Shown piece after piece: positions 36,427-44,960 of a DNA stretch of 64,000 nucleotides. Source of the DNA: Pseudomonas sp. S35 (GTDB taxonomy: Bacteria; Pseudomonadota; Gammaproteobacteria; Pseudomonadales; Pseudomonadaceae). Within the stretch, counting starts at the first letter, position 1. Every line of letters starts with the position of its first letter. Made by a program: the position numbers and the translations under genes. The stretch lies in contig NZ_CP019431.1 of the NCBI RefSeq assembly GCF_009866765.1, forward strand, positions 6,158,001 to 6,222,000, written 5' to 3'. The notes under the pieces are model-generated. The model saw only the letters and a program-made list of their open reading frames with translations. It had not been told where the DNA came from and did no database searches.

Positions 36427-37094
36427 ACGCCAGCCTCCCCATCACCGATCAAGCGACCGCGCTGCAGGGTCAGCATGCGGTGGCGCATCCGGGCAATCAG
36501 CGCCAGGTCGTGACTGGCGATCAATACGCTGGTGCCCAGGCGATTGATGTCTTCGAACACCCCCATGATCTCGGCTGCCAGACGCGGGTCGAGGTTACCG
36601 GTAGGTTCGTCCGCCAGCAGCAAGGCCGGGCGATGGACGATGGCACGGGCGATGCCGACGCGCTGTTGCTGGCCGGTGGAAAGATCGCCGGGGTAAAGGT
36701 CGGTCTTGTCCGACAGCGCCACGCGCTCCAGGGCCGAATCCACGCGCTTGACGATCTCGGCCTTGGACAGCCCGAGAATCTGCAACGGCAGGGCGATGTT
36801 GTTGAACACGGTGCGATCGAACAGCAACTGGTGGTTCTGGAACACCACGCCGATCTGGCGGCGCAGGTAGGGAATCTGCGCATTGCTGATGGTGGCCAGG
36901 TCCTGGCCAGCCAGCAGCAGTTTGCCCGTGGTCGGGCGTTCCATGGCCAGCAGCAGGCGCAACAAGGTACTTTTACCGGCGCCAGAATGCCCGGTTACGA
37001 ACAAAAATTCGCCACGACGCACTCGAAAGCTCAGCTCATGCAAGCCCACATGCCCGTTGGCATAGCGTTTACCGACCTGTTCGAATCGAATCAT
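36423..37094 (-). CDS. ftsE: FtsE, cell-division ABC ATPase
   Basis: 223 residues. Walker A FVTGHSGAGKSTLLRLL (about residues 33-49), signature DLSTGQQQRVGIARAIVHRP, Walker B ALLLADEPTGNLDP and switch His in LIASHDLALI. Partner of FtsX. Its start overlaps the ftsY stop by 4 bp, giving the conserved ftsY-ftsE-ftsX operon. Confidence 0.97.
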   Translation of the reverse strand: MIRFEQVGKRYANGHVGLHELSFRVRRGEFLFVTGHSGAGKSTLLRLLLAMERPTTGKLLLAGQDLATISNAQIPYLRRQIGVVFQNHQLLFDRTVFNNIALPLQILGLSKAEIVKRVDSALERVALSDKTDLYPGDLSTGQQQRVGIARAIVHRPALLLADEPTGNLDPRLAAEIMGVFEDINRLGTSVLIASHDLALIARMRHRMLTLQRGRLIGDGEAGV

Positions 37095-38497
37095 GAACGC
37101 TCCCGCTCGGCAAACAATGCCTCTACAAAGGGTTCGGCTTCAAAGGTGCGCAGGTCGTCGATGCCTTCACCGACGCCGATATAACGAATCGGCAACCCGA
37201 ACTGTTTGGCCAACGCAAAGATCACGCCGCCTTTGGCCGTGCCGTCGAGCTTAGTCAATGCTAGGCCGGTCAGTTGCACCGTCTGGTTGAATTGCTTGGC
37301 CTGGCTGATGGCGTTCTGGCCGGTGCCGGCGTCCAACACCAGCAGCACTTCGTGGGGCGCGTCTGCATCCAGCTTGCCGATGACGCGGCGCACTTTCTTC
37401 AGCTCTTCCATCAAATTGTCTTTGGTGTGCAGGCGACCGGCGGTATCGGCGATCAGCACATCAATGTTGCGGGCCTTGGCGGCTTGCACCGCGTCGAAGA
37501 TCACCGAAGCGGAGTCGGCACCGGTGTGCTGGGCGATCACCGGGATCTTGTTGCGCTCACCCCAAACCTGCAATTGCTCAACGGCGGCGGCGCGGAAGGT
37601 GTCACCGGCGGCCAGCATGACTTTCTTGCCTTCCAGTTGCAGCTTCTTGGCCAGTTTGCCGATGGTGGTGGTCTTGCCGGCGCCGTTGACGCCCACCACC
37701 AGGATCACAAACGGCTTGTTCGGGGTGATCACCAGCGGGGCTTCCACGGGTTTGAGCATGGCAGCCAGTTCGGCCTGCAAGGATTTGTAGAGCGCATCGG
37801 CATCGGTCAGTTGCTTGCGCGCGACCTTCTGGGTCAGGCTCTGGATGATCACGGCGGTGGCTTCGACGCCCACGTCTGCGGTGAGCAGGCGGGTCTCGAT
37901 GTCTTCCAGCAGTTCGTCATCAATGACTTTCTTGCCCAGGAACAGGCTGGCCATGCCTTCGCCGATGCTGGCGCTGGTCTTGCTCAGGCCTTGCTTGAGA
38001 CGGGCGAAGAAGCCGGTTTTGCTGGCTTCTGGGGATGGGGCGAGCGGTTCTGGCTCGACAACCTCAACGGGTGCAGCAACCACAACAGGCACAGGCGCAG
38101 GGACTTCCACGACGAGCGGCGCTTCGACCACCACCTCAACCGGCTCAACCACCGCAGGAATCGGCGGCGCCACGTGTTCAGCCTGCACGTCTTCGACCAA
38201 TGCCACAGGCTCTTCGGCCACCGGCAACTCAGGCCACGGCTTGTGCTCAGGTTCCGGCTCCGGCTCCGGCACAGCCTCAACCACTGGCTGCAACACCGGT
38301 TCAGCCATCGGCAACACCACCGGCGCCGGCGCTTCGGCAACCGGTTCGGCTTCTATTACGGGTTCGGGGATCGGCTCAACTTGAACCTGTGGCTGTTCGA
38401 CAACGGTTTCCTGCGGCTTTTTGCGCAGCCATCCGAACAGGCCTTTTTTCTCGCCAGCCGCAGCTGGGGTCTTCTTGTCGTCGTTGGAACCAAACAT
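37091..38497 (-). CDS. ftsY: FtsY, signal-recognition-particle receptor
   Basis: 468 residues. The first ~165 residues are a long acidic, Pro/Glu/Val/Ala-rich region (repeated PVAEAPAPVV, PEPEPEPEHKPWPE types) that targets the membrane and varies among species. Then the NG domain: GVNGAGKTTTIGKLAKKL (G1), LAAGDTFRAAAVEQLQ, DVLIADTAGRLHTKDNLM, LTKLDGTAKGG and YIGVGEGIDDLRTF. It receives ribosome-nascent-chain complexes with SRP at the inner membrane. Confidence 0.97.
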   Translation of the reverse strand: MFGSNDDKKTPAAAGEKKGLFGWLRKKPQETVVEQPQVQVEPIPEPVIEAEPVAEAPAPVVLPMAEPVLQPVVEAVPEPEPEPEHKPWPELPVAEEPVALVEDVQAEHVAPPIPAVVEPVEVVVEAPLVVEVPAPVPVVVAAPVEVVEPEPLAPSPEASKTGFFARLKQGLSKTSASIGEGMASLFLGKKVIDDELLEDIETRLLTADVGVEATAVIIQSLTQKVARKQLTDADALYKSLQAELAAMLKPVEAPLVITPNKPFVILVVGVNGAGKTTTIGKLAKKLQLEGKKVMLAAGDTFRAAAVEQLQVWGERNKIPVIAQHTGADSASVIFDAVQAAKARNIDVLIADTAGRLHTKDNLMEELKKVRRVIGKLDADAPHEVLLVLDAGTGQNAISQAKQFNQTVQLTGLALTKLDGTAKGGVIFALAKQFGLPIRYIGVGEGIDDLRTFEAEPFVEALFAERERS

Positions 38498-38730
38498 GGA
38501 GACGGCTATCTCAAGGTAGCGACGCGCCAGAGGGGCGCGCCGGTAAATAAAATTCGATGCGTAACAGACTGTTTTTTAGCCAGCTCGTTCATGCGCAACA
38601 TTTTGTAAGGCCAAAATAGGGCCTCAACAAGACTGCCGCAGTGGCCGTCCGTATATTCGACCAGTATCCTAGCACCTCCTCGCCCGCCGACGCTAAGACC
38701 AAGCGGGCAGCCCAACAGGTTTAAAAACGA

Positions 38731-40086
38731 ATGAATGCTCTAGCCCGCCGCGCCGCAGGCCTGCTGTTCAGCACAGTTTGTCTGCCTCTTTCAGCTTTCG
38801 CTGCCGACCCACAACCCACCCATGAATTCACCCTGGACAACGGCCTCAAGGTCGTCGTGCGCGAAGATCATCGCGCCCCGGTGGTGGTTTCCCAGGTTTG
38901 GTACAAGGTGGGTTCGAGCTACGAAACCCCGGGCCAGACCGGTTTGTCCCACGCCCTGGAGCACATGATGTTCAAGGGCAGCGCCAAAGTCGGACCCGGC
39001 GAAGCCTCGCTGATCCTGCGCGACCTGGGCGCGGAAGAAAACGCGTTCACCAGCGACGACTACACCGCGTACTACCAAGTGCTGGCCCGCGACCGCCTGG
39101 GCGTGGCCTTCGAACTGGAAGCCGACCGCATGGCCAGCCTGCGCCTGCCGGCCGACGAGTTCAGCCGCGAAATCGAGGTAATCAAAGAAGAACGCCGCCT
39201 GCGCACCGACGATAACCCAATGTCCAAGGCCTTCGAGCGCTTCAAGGCGATGGCTTTCCCGGCCAGCGGCTACCACACGCCGACCATCGGCTGGATGGCT
39301 GACCTGGACCGCATGAAAGTCGAAGAACTGCGCCACTGGTACCAATCCTGGTACGTGCCGAACAACGCCACCCTGGTGGTGGTCGGCGACGTCACCCCGG
39401 ACGAGGTGAAGAACCTGGCCCAGCGCTACTTTGGCCCGATCCCCAAGCGTGACGTGCCACCGGCCAAGATCCCGATGGAACTGGCCGAGCCTGGCGAGCG
39501 CCTGTTGACCATGCACGTGCAGACCCAATTGCCGAGCGTCATGCTCGGTTTCAACGTACCCAGCCTGGCGACCGCCGACGACAAACGCTCGGTGCAAGCC
39601 TTGCGCCTGATCTCGGCCCTGCTGGACGGCGGCTACAGTGCACGTATCTCGGAGCAGTTGGAGCGTGGCGAAGAGCTGGTTTCCGCCGCCTCCACCAATT
39701 ACGACGCCTATACCCGTGGCGATACGCTGTTCATGCTGTCGGCCACTCCCAACCAGCAGAAGAAAAAGACCATCGCCCAAGCCGAAGCTGGCCTGTGGCG
39801 CCTGCTGGACGAGCTCAAAGCCAAGCCGCCGACCGCCGAGGAACTGGAGCGTATCCGCGCCCAAGTGATTGCCGGCCTGGTCTACCAGCGTGACTCGATC
39901 ACCAGCCAGGCCACGGCCATCGGCTCCCTGGAAACCGTTGGCCTGTCCTGGAAACTGATGGATTCCGAGCTGGCCGACCTGCAAAGCGTGACCCCGGAAG
40001 ATATCCAAAAGGCCGCGCGCACCTATTTCACCCGCGAACGTCTGAGTGTCGCCCATGTTCTGCCTGAGGAGACCGCTCATGAGTGA
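38731..40086 (+). CDS. M16 family zinc peptidase, catalytic partner
   Basis: 451 residues. Signal peptide MNALARRAAGLLFSTVCLPL followed by AFAAD. The inverted zinc motif H-x-x-E-H is in GLSHALEHMMFKG (about residues 74-78) and the third ligand region in FSREIEVIKEERRLR. Family M16B, acting in the periplasm on small peptides or proteins. It overlaps the next gene by 8 bp, whose product lacks the zinc motif, so the two likely form a heterodimer like other paired M16 proteins. Confidence 0.92.
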   Translation: MNALARRAAGLLFSTVCLPLSAFAADPQPTHEFTLDNGLKVVVREDHRAPVVVSQVWYKVGSSYETPGQTGLSHALEHMMFKGSAKVGPGEASLILRDLGAEENAFTSDDYTAYYQVLARDRLGVAFELEADRMASLRLPADEFSREIEVIKEERRLRTDDNPMSKAFERFKAMAFPASGYHTPTIGWMADLDRMKVEELRHWYQSWYVPNNATLVVVGDVTPDEVKNLAQRYFGPIPKRDVPPAKIPMELAEPGERLLTMHVQTQLPSVMLGFNVPSLATADDKRSVQALRLISALLDGGYSARISEQLERGEELVSAASTNYDAYTRGDTLFMLSATPNQQKKKTIAQAEAGLWRLLDELKAKPPTAEELERIRAQVIAGLVYQRDSITSQATAIGSLETVGLSWKLMDSELADLQSVTPEDIQKAARTYFTRERLSVAHVLPEETAHE

Positions 40087-41569
40087 TCGCAAAAGCAGCC
40101 GCCTGATCTTCCCCGGCCTGATCGTCGTCACCCTGATCGCCGCCAGCGCCGTGTACTTCCTGCGTCCGAGCGACTCCGTCGCCAGCCCGGCATTGGAAAA
40201 AGCCCAATCGAGCAACAAGCTGCAATCCCTGGCAGAGCTGGACGGCAAGGCGCCGACCAACCGCAAGCTCGACGTGCAAACCTGGACCACCGCCGAAGGC
40301 GCCAAGGTGCTGTTCGTTGAAGCCCATGAACTGCCGATGTTCGACGTGCGCATCCTGTTCGCCGCCGGCAGCAGCCAGGACGGCAACGTGCCGGGCCTGG
40401 CCTTGATGACCAACGCCATGCTCAACGAAGGCGTGCCGGGCAAGGATGTCAGCCAGATCGCCAGTGGCTTTGAAGGCCTGGGCGCCGACTTCGGCAATGG
40501 CGCTTACCGCGACATGGCGCTGGTGTCCCTGCGCAGCCTGAGTGCCAGCGATAAACGCGACGCCGCCCTGGCGCTGTTTGACGACGTGATCGGCAAGCCG
40601 ACCTTCCCGGCCGACTCCCTGGCCCGCATCAAGAACCAGATCCTCGCCGGCTTTGAATACCAGAAGCAGAACCCCGGCAAACTGGCCAGCCTGGAGCTGT
40701 TCAAGCGCCTGTATGGCGACCACCCTTACGCGCACCCGAGCGAAGGCACCCCGCAAAGCGTGCCGAACATTAACCTGGCACAGTTGCAGGCGTTCCACGC
40801 CAAGGCGTACGCCGCCGGTAATGCGGTGATTGCAGTGGTGGGCGACCTGACCCGCGCCGAAGCCGAAGCCATGACCGCCAAGGTGTCCGCATCGCTACCT
40901 AAAGGCCCGGCGCTGGCGAAGATTGCCCAGCCAACCGAGCCAAAGGCCGGCCTGAGCCATATCGAGTTCCCGTCCAAGCAGACGCATTTGCTGTTTGCCC
41001 AACTGGGCATCGACCGCGCCGACCCTGACTACGCGGCCTTGTCCTTGGGTAACCAGATCCTCGGTGGCGGCGGCTTCGGCACCCGCTTGATGAGCGAAGT
41101 GCGTGAAAAGCGCGGGCTGACCTACGGCGTGTACTCCGGTTTCTCGCCGATGCAGGTGCGCGGCCCGTTCATGATCAACCTGCAGACCCGCGCCGAAATG
41201 AGCGGCGGCACCCTGCGCCTGGTCGAAGACGTAGTCGCCGATTACCTCAAGACCGGCCCGACGCAAAAAGAGCTGGATGACGCCAAGCGCGAGCTGGCCG
41301 GCAGCTTCCCGCTGTCTACCGCGAGCAACGCCGATATCGTCGGGCAGTTGGGCGCCATGGGTTTCTACAACCTGCCGCTGAGCTATCTGGAAGATTTCAT
41401 GAAACAATCCCAGGCCCTGACCGTAGAGCAGGTCAAGGCTGCAATGAATAAACACTTGAGCGCCGACAAGATGGTCATCGTGACCGCCGGCCCGACGATT
41501 GCGCAAAAGCCACTACCGCCCCCCACTGATAAACCCGCCGAGCAGCCGCTCGGGGTTCCGGAGCATTAA
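40079..41569 (+). CDS. M16 family peptidase-like protein, non-catalytic partner
   Basis: 496 residues. N-terminal membrane anchor or uncleaved signal (LIFPGLIVVTLIAASAVYFL, about residues 9-28). Where the partner has H-A-L-E-H this protein reads VPGLALMTNAMLNEG, so no zinc ligands remain. Later LGGGGFGTRLMSEVREKRGLTYGVYSG is the conserved R/Y substrate-binding motif of the C-terminal M16 domain. It should complete the substrate chamber of the upstream protease. Its stop overlaps the rsmD ATG by 1 base. Confidence 0.9.
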   Translation: MSDRKSSRLIFPGLIVVTLIAASAVYFLRPSDSVASPALEKAQSSNKLQSLAELDGKAPTNRKLDVQTWTTAEGAKVLFVEAHELPMFDVRILFAAGSSQDGNVPGLALMTNAMLNEGVPGKDVSQIASGFEGLGADFGNGAYRDMALVSLRSLSASDKRDAALALFDDVIGKPTFPADSLARIKNQILAGFEYQKQNPGKLASLELFKRLYGDHPYAHPSEGTPQSVPNINLAQLQAFHAKAYAAGNAVIAVVGDLTRAEAEAMTAKVSASLPKGPALAKIAQPTEPKAGLSHIEFPSKQTHLLFAQLGIDRADPDYAALSLGNQILGGGGFGTRLMSEVREKRGLTYGVYSGFSPMQVRGPFMINLQTRAEMSGGTLRLVEDVVADYLKTGPTQKELDDAKRELAGSFPLSTASNADIVGQLGAMGFYNLPLSYLEDFMKQSQALTVEQVKAAMNKHLSADKMVIVTAGPTIAQKPLPPPTDKPAEQPLGVPEH

Positions 41570-42186
41570 TGGCCAGTTCATCTCGCCCGAAAAAACCTGT
41601 CCACAACGTACACAACGGTGTGGGCCAACTGCGCATCATTGGCGGTGAATGGGGCAGCCGCAAGCTGAGCTTCCCCGACGTCGTGGGCCTGCGCCCAACG
41701 CCGGATCGCGTGCGGGAAACCCTGTTCAACTGGCTCGCGCCGTACATCGCGGGCGCCAAGGTGCTGGACCCGTTCGCCGGCAGTGGCGCGCTGTTCCTGG
41801 AGGCGCTGTCCCGTGGCGCGTCTCAGGCCCAGGCGCTCGACGCCAGTAACGTAGCGGTCTCCAGCCTCAAGGAACACTTGGGCACATTGCGCTGCACCAA
41901 TGGCCAGGTACAAACCGCCGACGCCCTGCGCTACCTGGAAACCCAGACGGCCAGCGCCTACGACGTGGTGTTCCTCGACCCGCCGTTCAACCAGAACCTG
42001 CTGCCGACCGTGTGCGCACTGCTTGAAGAACGCCAATGGCTGGCGCCGGATGCGTGGATCTACACTGAAAGCGAGACCGCACCGTCCACCCTGGGTTTAC
42101 CCGGCGCGTGGCGTCTGCACCGGGAGCAGAAATCCGGGCGGGTGTATTACGCGTTGTGGCACCGGGTGGTAGAAAACGCCGAGTAG
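41569..42186 (+). CDS. rsmD: 16S rRNA (guanine966-N2)-methyltransferase RsmD
   Basis: 205 residues. Typical RsmD landmarks: LRIIGGEWGSRKLSFPDV, GLRPTPDRVRETLFNWL, VLDPFAGSGALFLEALSRGA (SAM site) and catalytic DVVFLDPPFNQNLL (DPPF motif). It follows the M16 pair with a TAATG junction, the same order as in other Pseudomonas. Confidence 0.95.
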   Translation: MASSSRPKKPVHNVHNGVGQLRIIGGEWGSRKLSFPDVVGLRPTPDRVRETLFNWLAPYIAGAKVLDPFAGSGALFLEALSRGASQAQALDASNVAVSSLKEHLGTLRCTNGQVQTADALRYLETQTASAYDVVFLDPPFNQNLLPTVCALLEERQWLAPDAWIYTESETAPSTLGLPGAWRLHREQKSGRVYYALWHRVVENAE

Positions 42187-42240
42187 TCTCAGTGCGGGCT
42201 TCTGTGGTGGGCCCGCTCACCACATGCCACAGAGATCTGC

Positions 42241-43269
42241 ATGACCCCTTCTTCTGAAAGATTCACCCCCGCCTTCGGCCTCGGCAACCCCCACCTGCAA
42301 ACACTGTGGGGGCCGTTGTGGCGTCCCACTACCCATATCGAACGCCAACGCGAACGCCTGTGGCTGGAAGACGGCGACTTTCTCGACCTCGACTGGCATG
42401 GCCCCCATGACGCGCAGGCCCCCTTGGTGCTGGTTCTGCACGGGCTGACCGGTTCATCCAACTCGCCTTACGTGGCCGGGCTGCAAAAAGTCCTCGCCGC
42501 ACAAGGCTGGGCCAGCGTGGCGCTGAACTGGCGCGGATGCTCCGGGGAACCAAATCTATTGGCCCGCAGCTATCACTCGGGCGCCAGCGAAGACCTGGCC
42601 GCTGCAATTGCGCACTTGCGCGCCAAGCGGCCATTGGCGCCGTTGTATGCCGTGGGTTATTCCCTTGGCGGCAATGTATTGCTCAAGCACCTGGGTGAAA
42701 CCGGCGAAGCGTCGGGCTTGCAAGGCGCGGCGGCGGTGTCGGTGCCGTTTCGCCTGGACCAGTGCGCAGACCGCATCGGGCTGGGCTTTTCGCGGGTCTA
42801 TCAGAAGCACTTCATGCGCGAGATGCTGGCGTATATCCGCGTCAAGCAGCGTCAGTTTTTGCAGGATGGTCGGGAGGATGGGCTAAAAACCCTCGAAGCA
42901 CTCGGCTCTCTGGAGAAGATGCGCACGTTCTGGGATTTCGATGGCCGGGTGACCGCGCCGCTGCACGGCTTTCTCAGTGCCGAGGACTATTATCGGAAGG
43001 CATCGAGTCGGTATTACCTGGGCGACATTCGCACACCGACCCTGATTATCCATGCCGCCGATGACCCGTTCGTCTTCGCCCACAGCCTGCCTGAGGCCAG
43101 TGAGCTGTCGGCGTGCACCGAGTTTGAGCTGACGACCAAAGGTGGGCATGTCGGGTTTGTCGATGGCTCACTGAAACGCCCCAGCTACTACCTTGAGCGG
43201 CGCATTCCCCAATGGCTTAGGGCACATGTGGGAGGGGGCTTACACGGCCGGGAACTCAGTCGCCCGTAG
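42241..43269 (+). CDS. YheT-type alpha/beta hydrolase
   Basis: 342 residues. FGLGNPHLQTLWGPLWRP is the YheT-family opening. The oxyanion region is LVLVLHGLTGSSNSPY, the nucleophile Ser is in LYAVGYSLGGNVLLKHLG (about residue 143), and the Asp/His are in HAADDPFVF and TTKGGHVGFVD. A cytoplasmic or membrane-associated esterase of unknown substrate. The last ~15 residues (AHVGGGLHGRELSRP) are encoded by a REP half-element, so the tail is a recent extension. The stop lies inside the convergent sseA gene, overlapping it by 14 bp. Confidence 0.88.
   Translation: MTPSSERFTPAFGLGNPHLQTLWGPLWRPTTHIERQRERLWLEDGDFLDLDWHGPHDAQAPLVLVLHGLTGSSNSPYVAGLQKVLAAQGWASVALNWRGCSGEPNLLARSYHSGASEDLAAAIAHLRAKRPLAPLYAVGYSLGGNVLLKHLGETGEASGLQGAAAVSVPFRLDQCADRIGLGFSRVYQKHFMREMLAYIRVKQRQFLQDGREDGLKTLEALGSLEKMRTFWDFDGRVTAPLHGFLSAEDYYRKASSRYYLGDIRTPTLIIHAADDPFVFAHSLPEASELSACTEFELTTKGGHVGFVDGSLKRPSYYLERRIPQWLRAHVGGGLHGRELSRP
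43226..43242. repeat. REP half-element inside the 3' end of the hydrolase gene
   Basis: ATGTGGGAGGGGGCTTA lacks its palindromic partner. It lies within the coding frame and supplies the hydrolase C-terminal codons. Confidence 0.7.
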
Positions 43270-44110
43270 CAATTGCCCGCGCCGGATCAGTAATCCACTC
43301 ACTCCACGACCCCGCATACAGCTTGCCCAGCGGATAACCCGCCAAACTCAGCGCAAACAGGTTATGGCAGGCCGTCACCCCGGAACCGCAATACGCCACC
43401 AGTTCTTCCGGTGCGCGTCCCTTCAGCTGGGCGGCAAAGCGCTGCTTGAGCTGTTCGGCCGGCAGGAAGCGGCCATCACTGCCGAGGTTTTCGTTGAACG
43501 CCGCACACTGTGCCCCTGGGATGTGCCCGGCAATCGGGTCGATGGGCTCCACTTCGCCGCGAAAACGTGGCTGGGCTCGGGCATCGATCAGGGTCAGGCC
43601 TGGCTGGCCCAAGCGTTTTTGCAGGTGTTCGGCATCCAACAGCAGGTGACTGTCCGGCTGACCGGCAAAGGTTCCTGGCTCGATCGCTGGCGCATCCAGG
43701 CTCAACGGGAAACCGGCGCCATGCCAGGCCTTGAGGCCACCGTCCAGGATAAACACACCCTCGCGCTTGCCCAGCCAAGCCAAAAGCCACCACGCACGGG
43801 CGGCAAAAGCCCCGGGGCCATCGTCATAGAGCACCACGTCCGTGTCGGCGTTGATGCCCCAGGCACGCAACTGCTCGACGAACGTGCCCGCATTCGGCAA
43901 TGGATGACGACCAGTCACCCCCCTGCTCACCGGCCCGCTGAGGTGGCGCTCCAGATCGGCATACTGCGCGCCTTCGATATGCCCTTCGGCATAGCTGCAA
44001 AGCCCGTAATCCGGGTCTTCCAGGGCAAAACGGCAATCGAGGATCACCAGTCCGGCCGACGCCTGGCGCTCGGCCAATTGCTGGGGACTGATCAGTTGGG
44101 CAAGCGGCAT
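43256..44110 (-). CDS. sseA: Thiosulfate / 3-mercaptopyruvate sulfurtransferase (tandem rhodanese)
   Basis: 284 residues with two rhodanese domains. The N-terminal non-catalytic domain has ILDCRFALEDPDYG and HIEGAQYADLERHLSG. The C-terminal domain has LIDARAQPRFRGEVEP, GHIPGAQCAAFNEN and the catalytic loop VAYCGSGVTACHNLFAL. The loop CGSGVTA with Cys at about residue 234 matches 3-mercaptopyruvate sulfurtransferases better than thiosulfate ones. It transfers sulfur to cyanide or thiols. Confidence 0.9.
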   Translation of the reverse strand: MPLAQLISPQQLAERQASAGLVILDCRFALEDPDYGLCSYAEGHIEGAQYADLERHLSGPVSRGVTGRHPLPNAGTFVEQLRAWGINADTDVVLYDDGPGAFAARAWWLLAWLGKREGVFILDGGLKAWHGAGFPLSLDAPAIEPGTFAGQPDSHLLLDAEHLQKRLGQPGLTLIDARAQPRFRGEVEPIDPIAGHIPGAQCAAFNENLGSDGRFLPAEQLKQRFAAQLKGRAPEELVAYCGSGVTACHNLFALSLAGYPLGKLYAGSWSEWITDPARAIATGD

Positions 44111-44142
44111 GACGAACTCCTACGAATGCATGTGGGAAAGGT

Positions 44143-44814
44143 CTACTTCACTTCTTCCAGTGCCTGGTTCAACGGCACGTAAAACTCTTTGAACAGCGCA
44201 TCCACCGCCTCTTTGGCCTGGGGCGTGACAAACCCCGCCTCCAGCACCAGCACCTGATACACACCGCGCTTGATGGCCTCGGCGCTCAAGTGGGCGGAGT
44301 TTTCATTGGTGGTGCATAAGAACCGCACCCACGAGGTGAGGATGATCCAGGCATTGAGGGTCAGGGCTTCGGTTTGCACCGGGTCCATGTTGAGGATGCC
44401 CGCGTCGACAAACCCCCGGTAGATCGCATTGCCTTGGGTCAGGCACCGCTGTGAAAAGCGCCGATAACCGGTGGCGAGCTCAGGATCGCTCTCCAGCAGA
44501 TGTTCAAGGTCGCGATGCAGGAAGCGATAGCGCCACATCCCGGCCAGCAAGGCCTGCAGGTAGAAACGCTTGTCCTGGACCGTCGCGGCGCGCCCCTGTG
44601 GCGGGCGCAGAAAGCTGTCTACCAGTGCTTCGTATTCACGAAACAGCACGGCGATGATCGCCTGCTTGTTGGGGAAGTGGTAGTACAGGTTACCCGGCGA
44701 AATTTCCATATGGGCGGCGATATGGTTGGTGCTGATACTGCGCTCGCCCTGCTGGTTAAAAAGCTCCAGGCTGGTTTGCACAATGCGTTCGCTGGTCTTT
44801 ACTCGTGGTGCCAT
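44143..44814 (-). CDS. TetR-family transcriptional regulator
   Basis: 223 residues. N-terminal TetR HTH: RIVQTSLELFNQQGERSIST, then ISPGNLYYHFPNKQAIIAVL. The rest is a helical ligand-binding domain. It is divergent from the aldehyde dehydrogenase gene with 146 bp between starts, so it most likely represses the calB-Tat protein-GMC operon in response to a lipid or aldehyde-type ligand. The ligand is not known. Confidence 0.9.
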   Translation of the reverse strand: MAPRVKTSERIVQTSLELFNQQGERSISTNHIAAHMEISPGNLYYHFPNKQAIIAVLFREYEALVDSFLRPPQGRAATVQDKRFYLQALLAGMWRYRFLHRDLEHLLESDPELATGYRRFSQRCLTQGNAIYRGFVDAGILNMDPVQTEALTLNAWIILTSWVRFLCTTNENSAHLSAEAIKRGVYQVLVLEAGFVTPQAKEAVDALFKEFYVPLNQALEEVK

Positions 44815-44960
44815 AGGGGAATCAGCTTCTATACACGTGATAGGGCATCTTACGGCCTATCCTTGCCAGGTTAAATCTGCATGTTGCTGCAATGTCATTT
44901 GACAATTTAGAGCAATGACTCTAAAAATCCAGGCAGACCAATAACAATCGGTGCTGCGCC

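Noticed and set aside
37274..38608. 444-codon plus-strand frame opposite ftsY
   Set aside because: Low-complexity Asn/Arg/His-rich translation produced by the acidic repeat region of FtsY; not a gene.
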